From the NCBI RefSeq assembly GCF_900046455.1, contig NZ_FCOT01000012.1, forward strand, positions 606,017 through 670,016: DNA of 64,000 nt. Direction: 5' to 3'. Made by a program: the position numbers and the translations under genes. Under the pieces are notes generated by a model. The model did not search any database and was not told the origin of the DNA. It saw nothing but the letters and a program-made list of their open reading frames with translations. Shown in pieces: positions 17,621 through 26,850 of the stretch; positions within the stretch are counted from its first letter, which is position 1, and the number at the start of each line of letters is the position of its first letter. The stretch is from Cellulomonas timonensis (GTDB lineage: Bacteria; Actinomycetota; Actinomycetes; Actinomycetales; Cellulomonadaceae).

Positions 17621-17812
17621 ATGACGACGCTCATCAGCCCGGAAGCGACACTCGACGAGCTGTACACCATGCTCGACGCCGCTGGCCCGACGGCCGAGCC
17701 CACGGCCGCCCCGGCGACCGGCGCCGCCCATGTGGAGGACTTCGAGTCGTTCTACTGGTTCACGCTCCGCGTTCCCGGCCACTTCCACCCGGGGGAGTTC
17801 GCCCCGAAGTGA
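17621..17812 (+). CDS. candidate RiPP precursor peptide (63 aa, Cys-free)
   Basis: The ATG follows GAGAGGGGAG by 8 nt, and the stop overlaps the GTG of the YcaO gene (GTGA). The N-terminal part (TLISPEATLDELYTMLDAAG) is acidic and helix-prone like a RiPP leader. A Pro/Ala/Thr linker (about 22-36) follows, then the aromatic C-terminus EDFESFYWFTLRVPGHFHPG and EFAPK. There is no cysteine, and after residue 36 the only heterocyclisable residues are Ser43 and Thr48. That is unlike typical Ser/Thr/Cys-rich azole precursors. I recognise no homologue. The role as substrate of the next protein is inferred from position, size and coupling. Confidence 0.7.
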   Translation: MTTLISPEATLDELYTMLDAAGPTAEPTAAPATGAAHVEDFESFYWFTLRVPGHFHPGEFAPK

Positions 17813-20022
17813 CCCTTCCCGCCACGAGGACCTCTCTCGGGGCGGCGACGACCCCGGCGCCTGTCCGCATGACACTCGACTCGCTCGTGAGTCTGGCGGA
17901 TGGCGCCGGGGTCGTCCTGTGTCCCGGCCCAGGCCCGTCGGAGCCATGGACGCGCCCAGGCTCGGTCCGCCTGGTGAGCGAGGGGCGCCATCACGCCGTC
18001 ACGTCCGCGACCGAGCGCGCACTGCTCGCGACGCTGAACCCACGTGGCGGGCGCAGCGCGCTGGTCGACGTCCTCGCCACGGTGACCCCCGGGATGACGG
18101 CCACCGCAGCCGAGTGGTGGACCGCCCTGCAGCGGCTCGCCAACCGCGGCGTGATCCACCTCGAAGAACCTGGCTGCGCCCCCGAGGCCGACGACGCCGC
18201 CGGCGCCCCACCGGTGGCACTCGTCATCGCCGGGGACACCCGAGGCTCCACTGGTGACGGCGTCCGCGCAGCGCTCAACGCAGCAGGGCTCGCCGCGCCG
18301 CGGCAGGCCGCCGGCGCCCCGGTGCACGTCGTGCTCACCTCCGATCTCGTCAGCGGCGCCGCCCGGGACGCCTATGACGCGGCGCTGTCGGCAGGCGCCC
18401 GGGTGCTGCCGGTCGGACTCGGGCAGCACACCGTGCAGATCGGGCCGCTGCTGCACGCCCGTCACGGCTGCCCGCTGTGCCTGACCCGCTCGTTGCTGCC
18501 CGGCGCCGCCCACGAGCCGCCCCATGACGCGCCCCTCGGCTGGTCGAGCGCGGCCGAGCACGTCGCCGGAGGCCTCGTCGCGGCCCGGCTCGGCGCCCGG
18601 CTCGGCGACAACTCAGCGGAGGCGTGGGAGCTGGCGGTGGTGGACCTGCGCCGGATCACCACGACCCGGCACCGGCTCACCCGGTTCCCCACCTGCGCAC
18701 GGTGCGGAGTCCCGCCCGAGCGCCCTCTCGTCGCATCCGAGCTGTCGGCGCTGCCGCCCGCCCCGGTCGACGCCGCCCACGGGTACCGGTCCGGGAGCGC
18801 AGCGGAGTTCGTCGCGCTGTGCGCGCCACACGTCGACCCCCTCACCGGCGTCGTGCTCGAACTGGTCGTGGTCGAGCTGCAGGACGCCGAGCCAGGCGCG
18901 GGCGGCCACGTCGTGCGGGCACGGCACCGGGTCCGCACGGGTGACGGGTGGACGACGCTGACCGCGCTCGGGCGCGGCGCCGATCCCGCCCAGGCCCATG
19001 CGGCGGCGCTCGGCGAGGCCATCGAGCGCTTCTCGACGTCGTGGCACGGTGACGAGCCGCTGCGGCGGGGCACGCTCCGCGAGCTGGGCGAGGACGGGCT
19101 GGACCCGGCCGAGTGGCTGCTGTACGCCGATGGGCAGGCCGACCATCACGGCGCCACGCCCCGGCTGCTCGGGCCGGACGAGGAAGTCGACCTGGCGCCA
19201 CTCCGGTCGCTGACCACCGGCAGGGTGCGCTGGGCCCCGGCGTCGGCGCTGCTGTTCGGGCACTCGGGGCCGCACGACATCGGGGCGCCGGACTCGAACG
19301 GCTGCGCTGCGGCGGCGACCTGGTCGGAGGCGGTGCTGCACGGCCTGCTGGAGCTCGTCGAACGGGATGCGGTGAGCCTGTGGTGGTATCCGCGCTCACG
19401 GCGGCCCGCCCTCGACCCGTCGATCCTCGGCCCGGTCCTGCGCGCGCAGACAGATGCCCGGCTGCGCGCTGCGGGACGCGAGTGGTGGCTGCTGGACCTG
19501 ACGCATGACCTCGGCGTGCCCGTCGTGGCGGCGGTGAGCCGACGAGTCGGCTCCGCGTCCGAGGCGATCGTCTTCGGCTTCGGCGCCCACCTCGACCAGG
19601 CCGGCGCCGCACGGCGCGCGCTGGGCGAGCTCGACCAGATGCTGCTGCTGGGCCCCGACACCGACGCGCCAGGGGCTCCGCCCGAGGCGCGGGCGTTCTG
19701 GGCGGAGGCGCGCCTCGACACCCACCCCTACCTGCGGCCGCACGCCGACGCCCGGCCGTGCCCCGCCCAGGTGAGCCCGTCGGGGGACGCCGCAGCCGAC
19801 GTGCGGGCGCTCGTGGCCCTGCTCGCCGCGCACGAGGTCGAGGTCCTCGTGCATGACGTCACCCGCCCGGAGACGGGCATCCCGGTGGCACGCGTCGTGG
19901 CTCCCGGACTACGCCACCTCGACCGGCGGCTCGGGCCCGGGCGCCTGCACAACGTGCCCGCGAGACTGGGGTGGGCGCCACCCGGGCCGCTCGAGCCCAA
20001 TCCCGTCTGGCTCTTCGTCTGA
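17809..20022 (+). CDS. fused leader-binding ThiF-like / YcaO cyclodehydratase
   Basis: The 737-aa protein combines both halves of a TOMM-type cyclodehydratase. Residues about 22-120 resemble a winged-helix leader-binding (RRE) domain. Residues about 130-310 form an ocin-ThiF-like domain with zinc-type CPLC (221-224) and CARC (296-299). Residues about 320-737 are a YcaO domain with GEAIERFST (E403, E406, R407), SNGCAAAATWSEAVLHGLLE, LVERDA (E518-D520) and HLDQAGAARRALGELDQML for ATP/Mg binding. The family activates backbone amides with ATP to make azolines or related groups. The end, PLEPNPVWLFV, departs from the usual PxPxP. The start is GTG 17809 (coupled) or ATG 17869. No flavin dehydrogenase, protease or transporter gene is adjacent. 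Confidence 0.85.
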   Translation: MTLPATRTSLGAATTPAPVRMTLDSLVSLADGAGVVLCPGPGPSEPWTRPGSVRLVSEGRHHAVTSATERALLATLNPRGGRSALVDVLATVTPGMTATAAEWWTALQRLANRGVIHLEEPGCAPEADDAAGAPPVALVIAGDTRGSTGDGVRAALNAAGLAAPRQAAGAPVHVVLTSDLVSGAARDAYDAALSAGARVLPVGLGQHTVQIGPLLHARHGCPLCLTRSLLPGAAHEPPHDAPLGWSSAAEHVAGGLVAARLGARLGDNSAEAWELAVVDLRRITTTRHRLTRFPTCARCGVPPERPLVASELSALPPAPVDAAHGYRSGSAAEFVALCAPHVDPLTGVVLELVVVELQDAEPGAGGHVVRARHRVRTGDGWTTLTALGRGADPAQAHAAALGEAIERFSTSWHGDEPLRRGTLRELGEDGLDPAEWLLYADGQADHHGATPRLLGPDEEVDLAPLRSLTTGRVRWAPASALLFGHSGPHDIGAPDSNGCAAAATWSEAVLHGLLELVERDAVSLWWYPRSRRPALDPSILGPVLRAQTDARLRAAGREWWLLDLTHDLGVPVVAAVSRRVGSASEAIVFGFGAHLDQAGAARRALGELDQMLLLGPDTDAPGAPPEARAFWAEARLDTHPYLRPHADARPCPAQVSPSGDAAADVRALVALLAAHEVEVLVHDVTRPETGIPVARVVAPGLRHLDRRLGPGRLHNVPARLGWAPPGPLEPNPVWLFV

Positions 20023-20112
20023 CGTGCCAGGATGCCTGCCCGCACGTCCTGTCCGCGGCGTGCCCAAGTCACTAGACTCTCGCGCGGGTCGTCGACGAAC
20101 GAGGGGGTCGTC

Positions 20113-21318
20113 ATGGTTCCCGCTCTGTCGGCTGTCTGGCGTGCGCGCGTCGCCCTGTGGCGGCGTTGGCCTGCCGTCCGAGCCCTCGACGCGGTCGCAG
20201 CGGCCCTCAGCCTCGCCCCCGCGCTGTCCGTCACCGCCGTCGAGCACGTCGGCGGCCCCACCGCCGTCCTGCTGTGGCTGTTGTCGGTCCCGCTCGCGGC
20301 GCTCGTCGTCCACCACCTCACGCTGCGCCTCACCCGTCACCGGGCTGGCAGCCTCCCGTGGACACTCACCGCGCTGGCCGCGGTCTGCTATCTGCCCGTG
20401 CTCGTCGTCGGCCCGTCGTGGGCCGCCTCCGCGGGGCTCCTCGCGGCCTGCGCCCTCTCGGCGCTGCCCTGGCGGCGCTCCGTGCCGGTGGTCCTGGCCA
20501 TCGTGGCCCTCGACCTGGCGTTGTCGCTGCTCGTCTTCCGGCAGACCGCGACGGTCACCGGCTACGGCACGTTGCAGGTGCTGCTCACCTCCGCGGTGCT
20601 GGCGGCGCTGGCCTGGACCGTCGGCATCACGATCGAGCTCAACCAGCTCCGGGCGGAGCTCGTGAGCACCGCGGTGCTGCGCGAGCGGCTGCGGATGTCG
20701 CGCGACCTGCACGACCTGCTGGGCCGGGGCCTCGCCGCCATCGTGCTCAAGACCGAGCTCGCGCGCCGTTACCACGAGCGGGGCTACGACGCGGAGACCG
20801 TCGACGAGCTCGACCAGATCGCCGCAGTGGCCGTGCAGTGCGGCGACGACCTGCGAGCCCTCGTCACGGGCTACCGGAATCTGTCACTCGAGAGCGAGAT
20901 CGACGTCGGCCTGGAGCTCCTCGAGGAGGCGGGCATCGACTGCCATGTGCGGGTCGACGCGCACGCCGTGCCGGACCACGTGCGGGACACCCTCGCCTGG
21001 GTGGTGCGCGAGGGCGTCACCAACGTGCTCAAGCACAGCCAGGCCACCAGCTGCCGGCTCACCGCCGAGCACGTGGGCGCGCGGGTGGTCGTCACCGTGC
21101 AGAACGACGGAGTCGCCGCGCCGGACCAGGAGCCCGGCGATGGGCAGCACGACGCCACGGCCCGGCCCGCCGGCAACGGGCTGCGCGGCCTGCACGAGCG
21201 GGTCGCCGCGTCGGGGGGCGAGGTGTCGACCACGGCCGGCCCCGACGGCACCTGGACGCTCATGGTCTCGATGCCCGCCACCGACGACCCCGCCCTGACC
21301 GAGGAGGTCTCCGCGTGA
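20113..21318 (+). CDS. DesK-like sensor histidine kinase
   Basis: The 401-aa kinase has about five N-terminal membrane helices (residues 28-175) with short loops and no large sensor domain. A HisKA_3 dimerisation helix with RDLHDLLGRGLAAIVLKTEL (His200) follows, then a HATPase (REGVTNVLKHSQATSC N-box; GNGLRGLHERVAASGG G2). This is the NarX/DesK class, often sensing membrane state or lipophilic ligands. It starts 90 bp after the YcaO gene with GAGGGGG as binding site and is coupled to the next regulator by GTGA. It may sense the RiPP product or envelope stress; the signal is not visible. Confidence 0.88.
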   Translation: MVPALSAVWRARVALWRRWPAVRALDAVAAALSLAPALSVTAVEHVGGPTAVLLWLLSVPLAALVVHHLTLRLTRHRAGSLPWTLTALAAVCYLPVLVVGPSWAASAGLLAACALSALPWRRSVPVVLAIVALDLALSLLVFRQTATVTGYGTLQVLLTSAVLAALAWTVGITIELNQLRAELVSTAVLRERLRMSRDLHDLLGRGLAAIVLKTELARRYHERGYDAETVDELDQIAAVAVQCGDDLRALVTGYRNLSLESEIDVGLELLEEAGIDCHVRVDAHAVPDHVRDTLAWVVREGVTNVLKHSQATSCRLTAEHVGARVVVTVQNDGVAAPDQEPGDGQHDATARPAGNGLRGLHERVAASGGEVSTTAGPDGTWTLMVSMPATDDPALTEEVSA

Positions 21319-21920
21319 TCCGCCTGCTCGTCGCCGAGGACATGCACGTCGTCCGATCCGCGCTCGTCGCCCTGCTGGGCTTGGAGGACGACCTCGAGGT
21401 CGTCGCCGAGGTGGGACGCGGCGACCTCGTCCTGGCCGCCGCCGAGCGCACCCAGCCGGACGTGGCGCTGCTCGACCTGGACATGCCCGGGCGCAATGGG
21501 ATCGCGGTGGCGGGCGAGCTCGCGCGCGCGATGCCGCGGGTGCGCGTCATGATCCTCACCGGCGTCGGGCGGCCGGGTTCGGTGAAGGCCGCCCTCGACG
21601 CCGGCGCCCAGGGTTTCGTGCTCAAGACGGCCTCGGCGCGGGCGCTCGTCGATGGGGTGCGGACGGTCGCCGCCGGCGGGCAGGTGCTCGACGCGAACCT
21701 CGCGGCAGCGGCCGTCCGGTTGGGGGCGAACCCGTTGCGCCCTCGGGAGCAGGAGTTGCTCGACCTGGTGGCCAGCGGGTGCTCAGTGCGCGAGTCGGCC
21801 CAGCGGCTGTTCCTGTCGGAGGGCACGGTGCGCAACTACCTCTCCGCGATCGTGGACAAGCTCGGCGCCCGCGGTCGGGTAGACGCCATCCGGATCGCCC
21901 AGGACAACGGCTGGCTCTGA
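21315..21920 (+). CDS. DesR-like response regulator
   Basis: The 201-aa regulator has the receiver motifs LVAEDMHVV (E8, D9), acceptor D54 in ALLDLDMPGRNG, T82 in ILTGVG and K104 in FVLKTAS. It ends with a LuxR helix-turn-helix (LRPREQELLDLVASGCSVRESAQRLFLSEGTVRNYLSAI). The GTG start overlaps the kinase stop, so this is its cognate partner. It is probably a paralogue of the orphan regulator at 16514. The two flank the precursor/YcaO pair and are the likely regulators of it. Confidence 0.9.
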   Translation: MIRLLVAEDMHVVRSALVALLGLEDDLEVVAEVGRGDLVLAAAERTQPDVALLDLDMPGRNGIAVAGELARAMPRVRVMILTGVGRPGSVKAALDAGAQGFVLKTASARALVDGVRTVAAGGQVLDANLAAAAVRLGANPLRPREQELLDLVASGCSVRESAQRLFLSEGTVRNYLSAIVDKLGARGRVDAIRIAQDNGWL

Positions 21921-22081
21921 CGGCCCGAGCGCGCTGCGAGCCGCTCGTGAAAAAACCACCCATCTGGCAGGGATAGAGTCTGGCGGCCGGAGCAGGGCTG
22001 CGAATGGCCCGGCTCGGGTGACCTTCGACCGGGCTGCGGCCCGCGTCGGCCCCCGGATCGATCGAGGAGCCTGAACGCACG

Positions 22082-22684
22082 GTGGGGCATCGTCAGAGCA
22101 TGCGCGGGTCCACCCTGGTGGCCCGACAGCCGTCCACGGGGATCGGATGGAGCGCCGCGCTCCCCGCGCGGCCCGCTGCTCCCGTCGGCACGCCGCCTCG
22201 TCCGGCGAGTGGCATGTCGCCCCGGGCGGCGCGCGCGGCGCTGCGGGCGGCCTGCCGCACGACCCTGGCCCGCCAGCTTCTCCGGTTCACGCTGGTCGGT
22301 GTCGTGATGACTGCGTCCTACGTGACTCTCTTCCTGCTGCTGCGCAGCCCGCTGGGCGCCCAGGCCGCCAACGTGGTGGCCCTGTTCGTCACGGCGGTCG
22401 GGAACACCGCCGCGAACCGTCGCGTCACATTCGGTGTCCGCGGCCGCGCGCACGCCGTGACGCAGCATGGGCAGGGGCTGCTGATCTTCGGGGTGAGCTG
22501 GGGGCTGACCTCGGGCGCCCTCGCGCTGCTCGGCGCGTTCTCACCGCAGGCCTCGGCGACCGTCGACCTGGCGGTGCTGGTCGCCGCGAACCTCGGCGCC
22601 ACGCTGGTGCGGTTCGTGCTGCTGCGCCACTGGGTGTTCCGGGCGCCGCCCGCCGCGGACCTCACCGGTCCGTCGACCCGCTGA
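22082..22684 (+). CDS. GtrA-family membrane protein
   Basis: The 200-aa protein has a variable basic N-terminus followed by four membrane helices (about 68-190) with GtrA features: LLRFTLVGVVMTASYVTLFLLL, NVVALFVTAVGNTAANRRVTFG and the final LVRFVLLRHWVFR. GtrA proteins are thought to help move polyprenyl-linked sugars or act in cell-surface glycan assembly. The start is uncertain: GTG 22082, ATG 22100 or ATG 22214 are all in frame, with GAGGAG at about 22063. The stop lies inside a run of CCGCTGAC/G repeats. Confidence 0.8.
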   Translation: MGHRQSMRGSTLVARQPSTGIGWSAALPARPAAPVGTPPRPASGMSPRAARAALRAACRTTLARQLLRFTLVGVVMTASYVTLFLLLRSPLGAQAANVVALFVTAVGNTAANRRVTFGVRGRAHAVTQHGQGLLIFGVSWGLTSGALALLGAFSPQASATVDLAVLVAANLGATLVRFVLLRHWVFRAPPAADLTGPSTR

Positions 22685-22719
22685 GCCGCTGACCCGCTGA
22701 GCCGCCGGCCCGCTGACCT
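22679..22719. repeat. CGCTGA-type direct repeats across the gtrA-like stop
   Basis: The unit CCGCTGAGC/CCGCTGACC occurs four times in succession, with one spacer, starting in the last codon of the GtrA gene. Every unit contains a TGA. This looks like a small local expansion of the stop-codon region. Confidence 0.6.
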
Positions 22720-22734
22720 ACGAGCGCGACGGGA

Positions 22735-23502
22735 TCAGAGCGGGTAGGCGCTGTAGAAGTCGCGGATCGACTCGGCCGGGCCGGTGACGCGGAAGACTGT
22801 CGTGCCGTTGGACCAGACCGCCACCCCGTCGGCGCCCACTGGGCCCCAGGCGTAGGTCCCGACCACGGCGCCCGCGACGGTGACGTCCCCCGACTCCGGG
22901 GCGAGGGCGACGGGCGCCGCCGTCGAGTCAGCGGAGGCTGTGGGCGCGGCATCGGCGGCGGGCAGCTCCGCGGCGAGCCTCTGGGCGTGGGCGGCGGCCT
23001 CTTCGGCCGTCTCCCACTGGCCGGCCTGCACCGTGACGGCGCCGGCTCCCCCATCGGTGTAGGCCTCGGTGTACGCCTCGATAGCCCCGGCGGCGAGCCA
23101 TCCCTCGTCGTTGGCCGACGTGGCCAGCGCGTACTGCAGCACGGAGACGGGCAGCACTGCGGCGAACGGGGTCGCCGCCGTGCGGGCCGCGGGCGCGACG
23201 GTGGGGGTCGGCGAGGGCAGGAACACCGTGGCGGCGTCGGTCGCCTGCTGGGGCGCGTCGTCGCGGTTGAGCAGCAGGGCTGTGGTCAGCCCGCCGAGCA
23301 CGACGACGCCTGCGGCGATGCCGCCGATGAGCAGCAGCCGGCGTTTGCGCGCCCCGTCGTCGGCGACGCTGGCGTGTGCCGCGCCAGCGGGCTCGGGGGC
23401 GGGGGCCGCCGTGCCGTCGACGCCCTGAGGCCACAGCAGCGACGGGTCGGACGGACGCTCCGCGGGCTGTCCGGGCTGGCCGCCCGGCCGGATGTCGCTC
23501 AT
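22735..23502 (-). CDS. membrane-anchored hypothetical protein
   Basis: I do not recognise this 255-aa protein. A Pro/Gly/Ala-rich cytoplasmic N-terminus is followed by a basic stop (GARKRRLLLIGG) and one membrane helix (about residues 55-80). The extracytoplasmic domain has mixed alpha/beta content and ends in VWSNGTTVFRVTGPAESIRDFYSAYPL. The layout resembles actinobacterial DUF proteins with a DUF4190-like N-terminus, but no family is claimed. ATG 23502 follows GGGGAG. The gene has its own transcription unit facing the GtrA gene. Confidence 0.7.
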   Translation of the reverse strand: MSDIRPGGQPGQPAERPSDPSLLWPQGVDGTAAPAPEPAGAAHASVADDGARKRRLLLIGGIAAGVVVLGGLTTALLLNRDDAPQQATDAATVFLPSPTPTVAPAARTAATPFAAVLPVSVLQYALATSANDEGWLAAGAIEAYTEAYTDGGAGAVTVQAGQWETAEEAAAHAQRLAAELPAADAAPTASADSTAAPVALAPESGDVTVAGAVVGTYAWGPVGADGVAVWSNGTTVFRVTGPAESIRDFYSAYPL

Positions 23503-23604
23503 GGCACGTCTCCCCTGCTGCATGTCGTCCGGGTCAGCCCGGACGTGGTCGCTAGCACCCTAGTGGTTGGGGAAGCCCGTCAGTCCGCACCGACACGGGC
23601 GCGC

Positions 23605-24147
23605 TCAGCGCTTCTCGTCGCCCTCCGCCAGGCGCTGGCGGCTCATCTTCTGCACCTGCTGGGTGGCCACGGAGGCGAGCAGGCCCACGATGATCAGGTC
23701 GAAGAAGATCTGCACGGTGGTGACGATCCGGGCCATCTGGCCCACCGCGTGCACATCCCCGTACCCCACGGTGCCGAGCGTGACCACCGTGTAGTAGAGC
23801 GCGTCAGTGCGGGTCGCGATGCCGTCCATCTGCCCCTCGGCGCGTGTGGCGAGCCCGTAGTAGGTGAGCGAGAAGAACACGACCACCGCGTAGAGCACGA
23901 TCATGATGTTCGCCAACCGCTCGCCGGTGTCACGCGCGGAGGCCCGGAGCTGGCGGCGGATCTGGAATGCGGTCAGCGCGATGAGGGCCAGCATCCCGCC
24001 CCCGAAGACGAACAGGCGGATCACTAGCGCGGTCGTGCTCTCATCCGTGGTCATCGGCACCGCGTAGTAGACGACGATCGCGCTCACGAGCAGCGCCGCT
24101 GAGTGGGTCCAGCGGCCCAGCGCCCGGATCCGCGGACCTGCTGCCAT
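23605..24147 (-). CDS. two-pore-helix type potassium channel
   Basis: The 180-aa membrane protein has four hydrophobic segments (about 15-31, 41-62, 79-97, 139-160). A pore loop before the last contains the potassium selectivity filter TLGTVGYGD (126-131) within [18 protein letters not shown]. It lacks RCK/TrkA-N regulatory domains, so it is a bare channel. It diverges from radA-disA with 73 bp between starts. Since c-di-AMP made by DisA controls potassium transport in many Gram-positives, the neighbourhood may be meaningful. Confidence 0.88.
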   Translation of the reverse strand: MAAGPRIRALGRWTHSAALLVSAIVVYYAVPMTTDESTTALVIRLFVFGGGMLALIALTAFQIRRQLRASARDTGERLANIMIVLYAVVVFFSLTYYGLATRAEGQMDGIATRTDALYYTVVTLGTVGYGDVHAVGQMARIVTTVQIFFDLIIVGLLASVATQQVQKMSRQRLAEGDEKR

Positions 24148-24220
24148 GCGCCCATCCTCCGTTCGCGGCCGCCAGGGCGCGCGCGGAGGGCATGTGGGCG
24201 GCGGGGGTTAGCGTGCGTGC

Positions 24221-25678
24221 GTGACCTCGACGACCAGCGCCCGGCGCCCCGAGCCCCGCAACCGCGCCGCGCGTGCGGGATACCGCTGCGGCGAGTGCGG
24301 GTGGACCACATCGAAGTGGGTGGGACGGTGCGGCGAGTGCCAGGCCTGGGGCTCGGTGCTCGAGGACGTCGGGCCGGGGGGCGGCGCGCCGCGCACCGCC
24401 ACTGTCGCACCCACCCGCAGCCCGGCCCGCCCGATCGCCGAGATCGATGTCGAGGCCAGCAGGGCGCGGCCCACCGGCGTCGACGAGCTCGACCGGGTGC
24501 TGGGCGGCGGCCTGGTGCCCGGCGCCGTGGTGCTGCTCGCCGGCGAGCCGGGCGTGGGCAAGTCGACGCTGCTGTTGGACGTGGCCAGTCGAGCCGCGCA
24601 GGCCGGCCGCGAGGCCTCCTCCGACGGGACGGCGCCGCGGGGCCGGCGCGTGCTCTACATCACCGGGGAGGAGTCCGCCGGACAGGTGCGGCTGCGCGCG
24701 GAGCGGATCGGCGCGCTGGACCCCCACCTGCTCCTCGCCGCCGAGACGGACCTCGGCACGGTGCTCGGCCACGTCGAGCAGGTGCAGCCCGACCTGCTGG
24801 TCGTCGACTCCGTGCAGACCATCGCCTCCGCGGCGATCGAGGGCGCCGCGGGCGGGGTGAGCCAGGTGCGCGAGGTCGCCGGCGCCCTGATCGCCGTGGC
24901 GAAGGAGCGCGACATGCCCGTGGTGCTCGTGGGGCACGTCACCAAGGACGGGTCGGTGGCCGGGCCCCGCACGCTGGAGCACCTGGTGGACGTGGTGTGC
25001 CAGTTCGAGGGCGAGCGGCATTCGCGTCTGCGGCTGCTGCGGTCCACCAAGAACCGCTATGGCCCCACCGACGAGGTCGGGTGCTTCGACCTCACCGAGT
25101 CGGGCATCGAGGGGCTCACGGACCCGAGCGGCCTGTTCGTGTCGAATGCCCTGCACCACGTGCCGGGCACCTGCGTGACGGTCACCCTGGAGGGCCGCCG
25201 GCCGCTGGCCACCGAGGTGCAGGCGCTCGTCGCGCCCAGCATGCTCGCCAACCCCCGGCGCACCACCAGCGGCGTCGACGCGAGCCGGCTCGCGATGGTC
25301 CTCGCGGTGCTGCAACGACGAGTGGGCGCACGGCTCGCCGACCAGGACGTCTACGTCTCCACCGTCGGCGGCGCGCGGGTCGTCGAGCCCTCCGCCGATC
25401 TCGCCCTCGCGCTGGCCACCGCCAGCTCGCGGGAGAACATCGCCCTGCCCCGGGGGCTGGTGGCTGTCGGCGAGGTCGGCCTGGCCGGGGAGATCCGCGC
25501 CGTGACGGGCACCACCCGGCGGCTCGCGGAGGCCGCCCGGCTGGGGTTCGTCCGCGCCGTGGTCCCAGCCGGCTCGGTGGAGGCGGGGACGGCGCCAGCC
25601 GGGATGGAGATCCTCGAGGCGGGCGACTTGGCGGAGGCCGTCCGCGCCTGCGGCGTGTCCGGGGAGCGCAGATCCTGA
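24221..25678 (+). CDS. radA: DNA repair protein RadA
   Basis: The 485-aa RecA-like branch-migration ATPase has all expected parts: a zinc finger (C23, C26, C37, C40: [20 protein letters not shown]), Walker [12 protein letters not shown] (108-118), Walker [11 protein letters not shown], the RadA-specific KNRYG (277-281), and a C-terminal Lon-like domain ([23 protein letters not shown]). The start is GTG 24221. disA follows 89 bp downstream in the same direction, an arrangement conserved in Actinobacteria and Firmicutes. Confidence 0.96.
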   Translation: MTSTTSARRPEPRNRAARAGYRCGECGWTTSKWVGRCGECQAWGSVLEDVGPGGGAPRTATVAPTRSPARPIAEIDVEASRARPTGVDELDRVLGGGLVPGAVVLLAGEPGVGKSTLLLDVASRAAQAGREASSDGTAPRGRRVLYITGEESAGQVRLRAERIGALDPHLLLAAETDLGTVLGHVEQVQPDLLVVDSVQTIASAAIEGAAGGVSQVREVAGALIAVAKERDMPVVLVGHVTKDGSVAGPRTLEHLVDVVCQFEGERHSRLRLLRSTKNRYGPTDEVGCFDLTESGIEGLTDPSGLFVSNALHHVPGTCVTVTLEGRRPLATEVQALVAPSMLANPRRTTSGVDASRLAMVLAVLQRRVGARLADQDVYVSTVGGARVVEPSADLALALATASSRENIALPRGLVAVGEVGLAGEIRAVTGTTRRLAEAARLGFVRAVVPAGSVEAGTAPAGMEILEAGDLAEAVRACGVSGERRS

Positions 25679-25767
25679 TCCCCGCGCCGATCTCCGGCAT
25701 CAGTGAGCACGTCGCACCGCGAGTCGTCCCACCTACGCGAGACGGCGCCCCGCGTAGGATCACCGAT

Positions 25768-26850
25768 GTGCCGACGACTCCTGTGCCCGACGACCTGCTG
25801 CGCTCGACGCTGGCCGCCGTCGCGCCCGGCGGGGAGCTGCGTGACGGACTCGAGCGCATCCTGCGTGGGCGCACCGGCGCGCTGATCGTCCTGGGGCATG
25901 ACAGCACCGTCGAGTCCATCTGCTCGGGCGGCTTCGTGCTGGACGTCGAGTTCTCCGCCACACGACTGCGCGAGCTCGCGAAGATGGACGGCGCGATCAT
26001 CGTCGACCGCGACGTCCGCCGGATCCTGCGCGCCGCCGTCCAGCTGCTGCCGGACCCCACCATCGAGACCACCGAGTCCGGCACCCGGCACCGCACCGCC
26101 GAGCGCGTCGCCAAGCAGACCGGCTACCCCGTCATCTCCGTGTCCGCGTCGATGCGGATCGTCGCGCTCTACGTGGGCGGCGTGCGGCACGTGCTCGAGG
26201 ACTCCGACACGATCCTGTCACGCGCCAACCAGGCCCTCGCGACGCTCGAGCGGTACAAGTCGCGACTCGACGAGGTCAGCGGCACGCTCTCGGCCCTGGA
26301 GATCGAGGACCTCGTCACCGTGCGCGACGTGTCCGCCGTGGTGCAACGCCTGGAGATGGTGCGCCGCATCTCCGAGGAGATCGCCGGCTATGTCGTCGAG
26401 CTGGGCACCGACGGGCGGCTCCTGTCGCTGCAGCTCGACGAGCTCACCGGGGGCATCGGCTCCGACCGCGAGCTCGTCATCCGCGACTACGTGGACACCT
26501 CGCGCAAGGAGCGGGACGCGAGCGCCGTGCAGGCGGCCCTCGCCGAGCTCGACAGCACCGAGCTCATCGACATCACGCACTTCGCCCGGGTGCTCGGGCT
26601 GCCCGGCGGTGGCGACGCCCTCGACGCAGCAGCCGGACCGCGCGGATACCGGCTGCTGTCCAAGGTCCCCCGCCTGCCCGCCGCGATCGTCGACCGTCTG
26701 GTCGAGCACTTCGGCGGCCTGCAGAAGCTCCTGGCCGCGAGCATCGAGGACCTCATGGCCGTGGACGGGGTCGGCGAGCAGCGCGCCCGCGCCGTGCGCG
26801 AGGGGTTGTCCCGGCTCGCCGAGTCGAGCATCCTCGAGCGCTACGTCTGA
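25768..26850 (+). CDS. disA: diadenylate cyclase DisA
   Basis: The 360-aa protein makes c-di-AMP from two ATP and scans DNA. The DAC domain carries the catalytic KMDGAIIVD (DGA at 74-76) and GTRHRTAER (107-113). A helical linker ([20 protein letters not shown]) leads to a C-terminal helix-hairpin-helix DNA-binding part ([22 protein letters not shown]). GTG 25768 gives the standard length. RadA, encoded upstream, is known to modulate DisA activity in other bacteria. The 3' end of the gene is followed by two further imperfect copies of its last 16 bp. Confidence 0.96.
   Translation: MPTTPVPDDLLRSTLAAVAPGGELRDGLERILRGRTGALIVLGHDSTVESICSGGFVLDVEFSATRLRELAKMDGAIIVDRDVRRILRAAVQLLPDPTIETTESGTRHRTAERVAKQTGYPVISVSASMRIVALYVGGVRHVLEDSDTILSRANQALATLERYKSRLDEVSGTLSALEIEDLVTVRDVSAVVQRLEMVRRISEEIAGYVVELGTDGRLLSLQLDELTGGIGSDRELVIRDYVDTSRKERDASAVQAALAELDSTELIDITHFARVLGLPGGGDALDAAAGPRGYRLLSKVPRLPAAIVDRLVEHFGGLQKLLAASIEDLMAVDGVGEQRARAVREGLSRLAESSILERYV

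Noticed and set aside
21951..21976. A tiny peptide frame (VKKPPIWQG) after the DesR-like gene as a second precursor
   Set aside because: It has only nine codons, with no leader and no convincing ribosome binding site.
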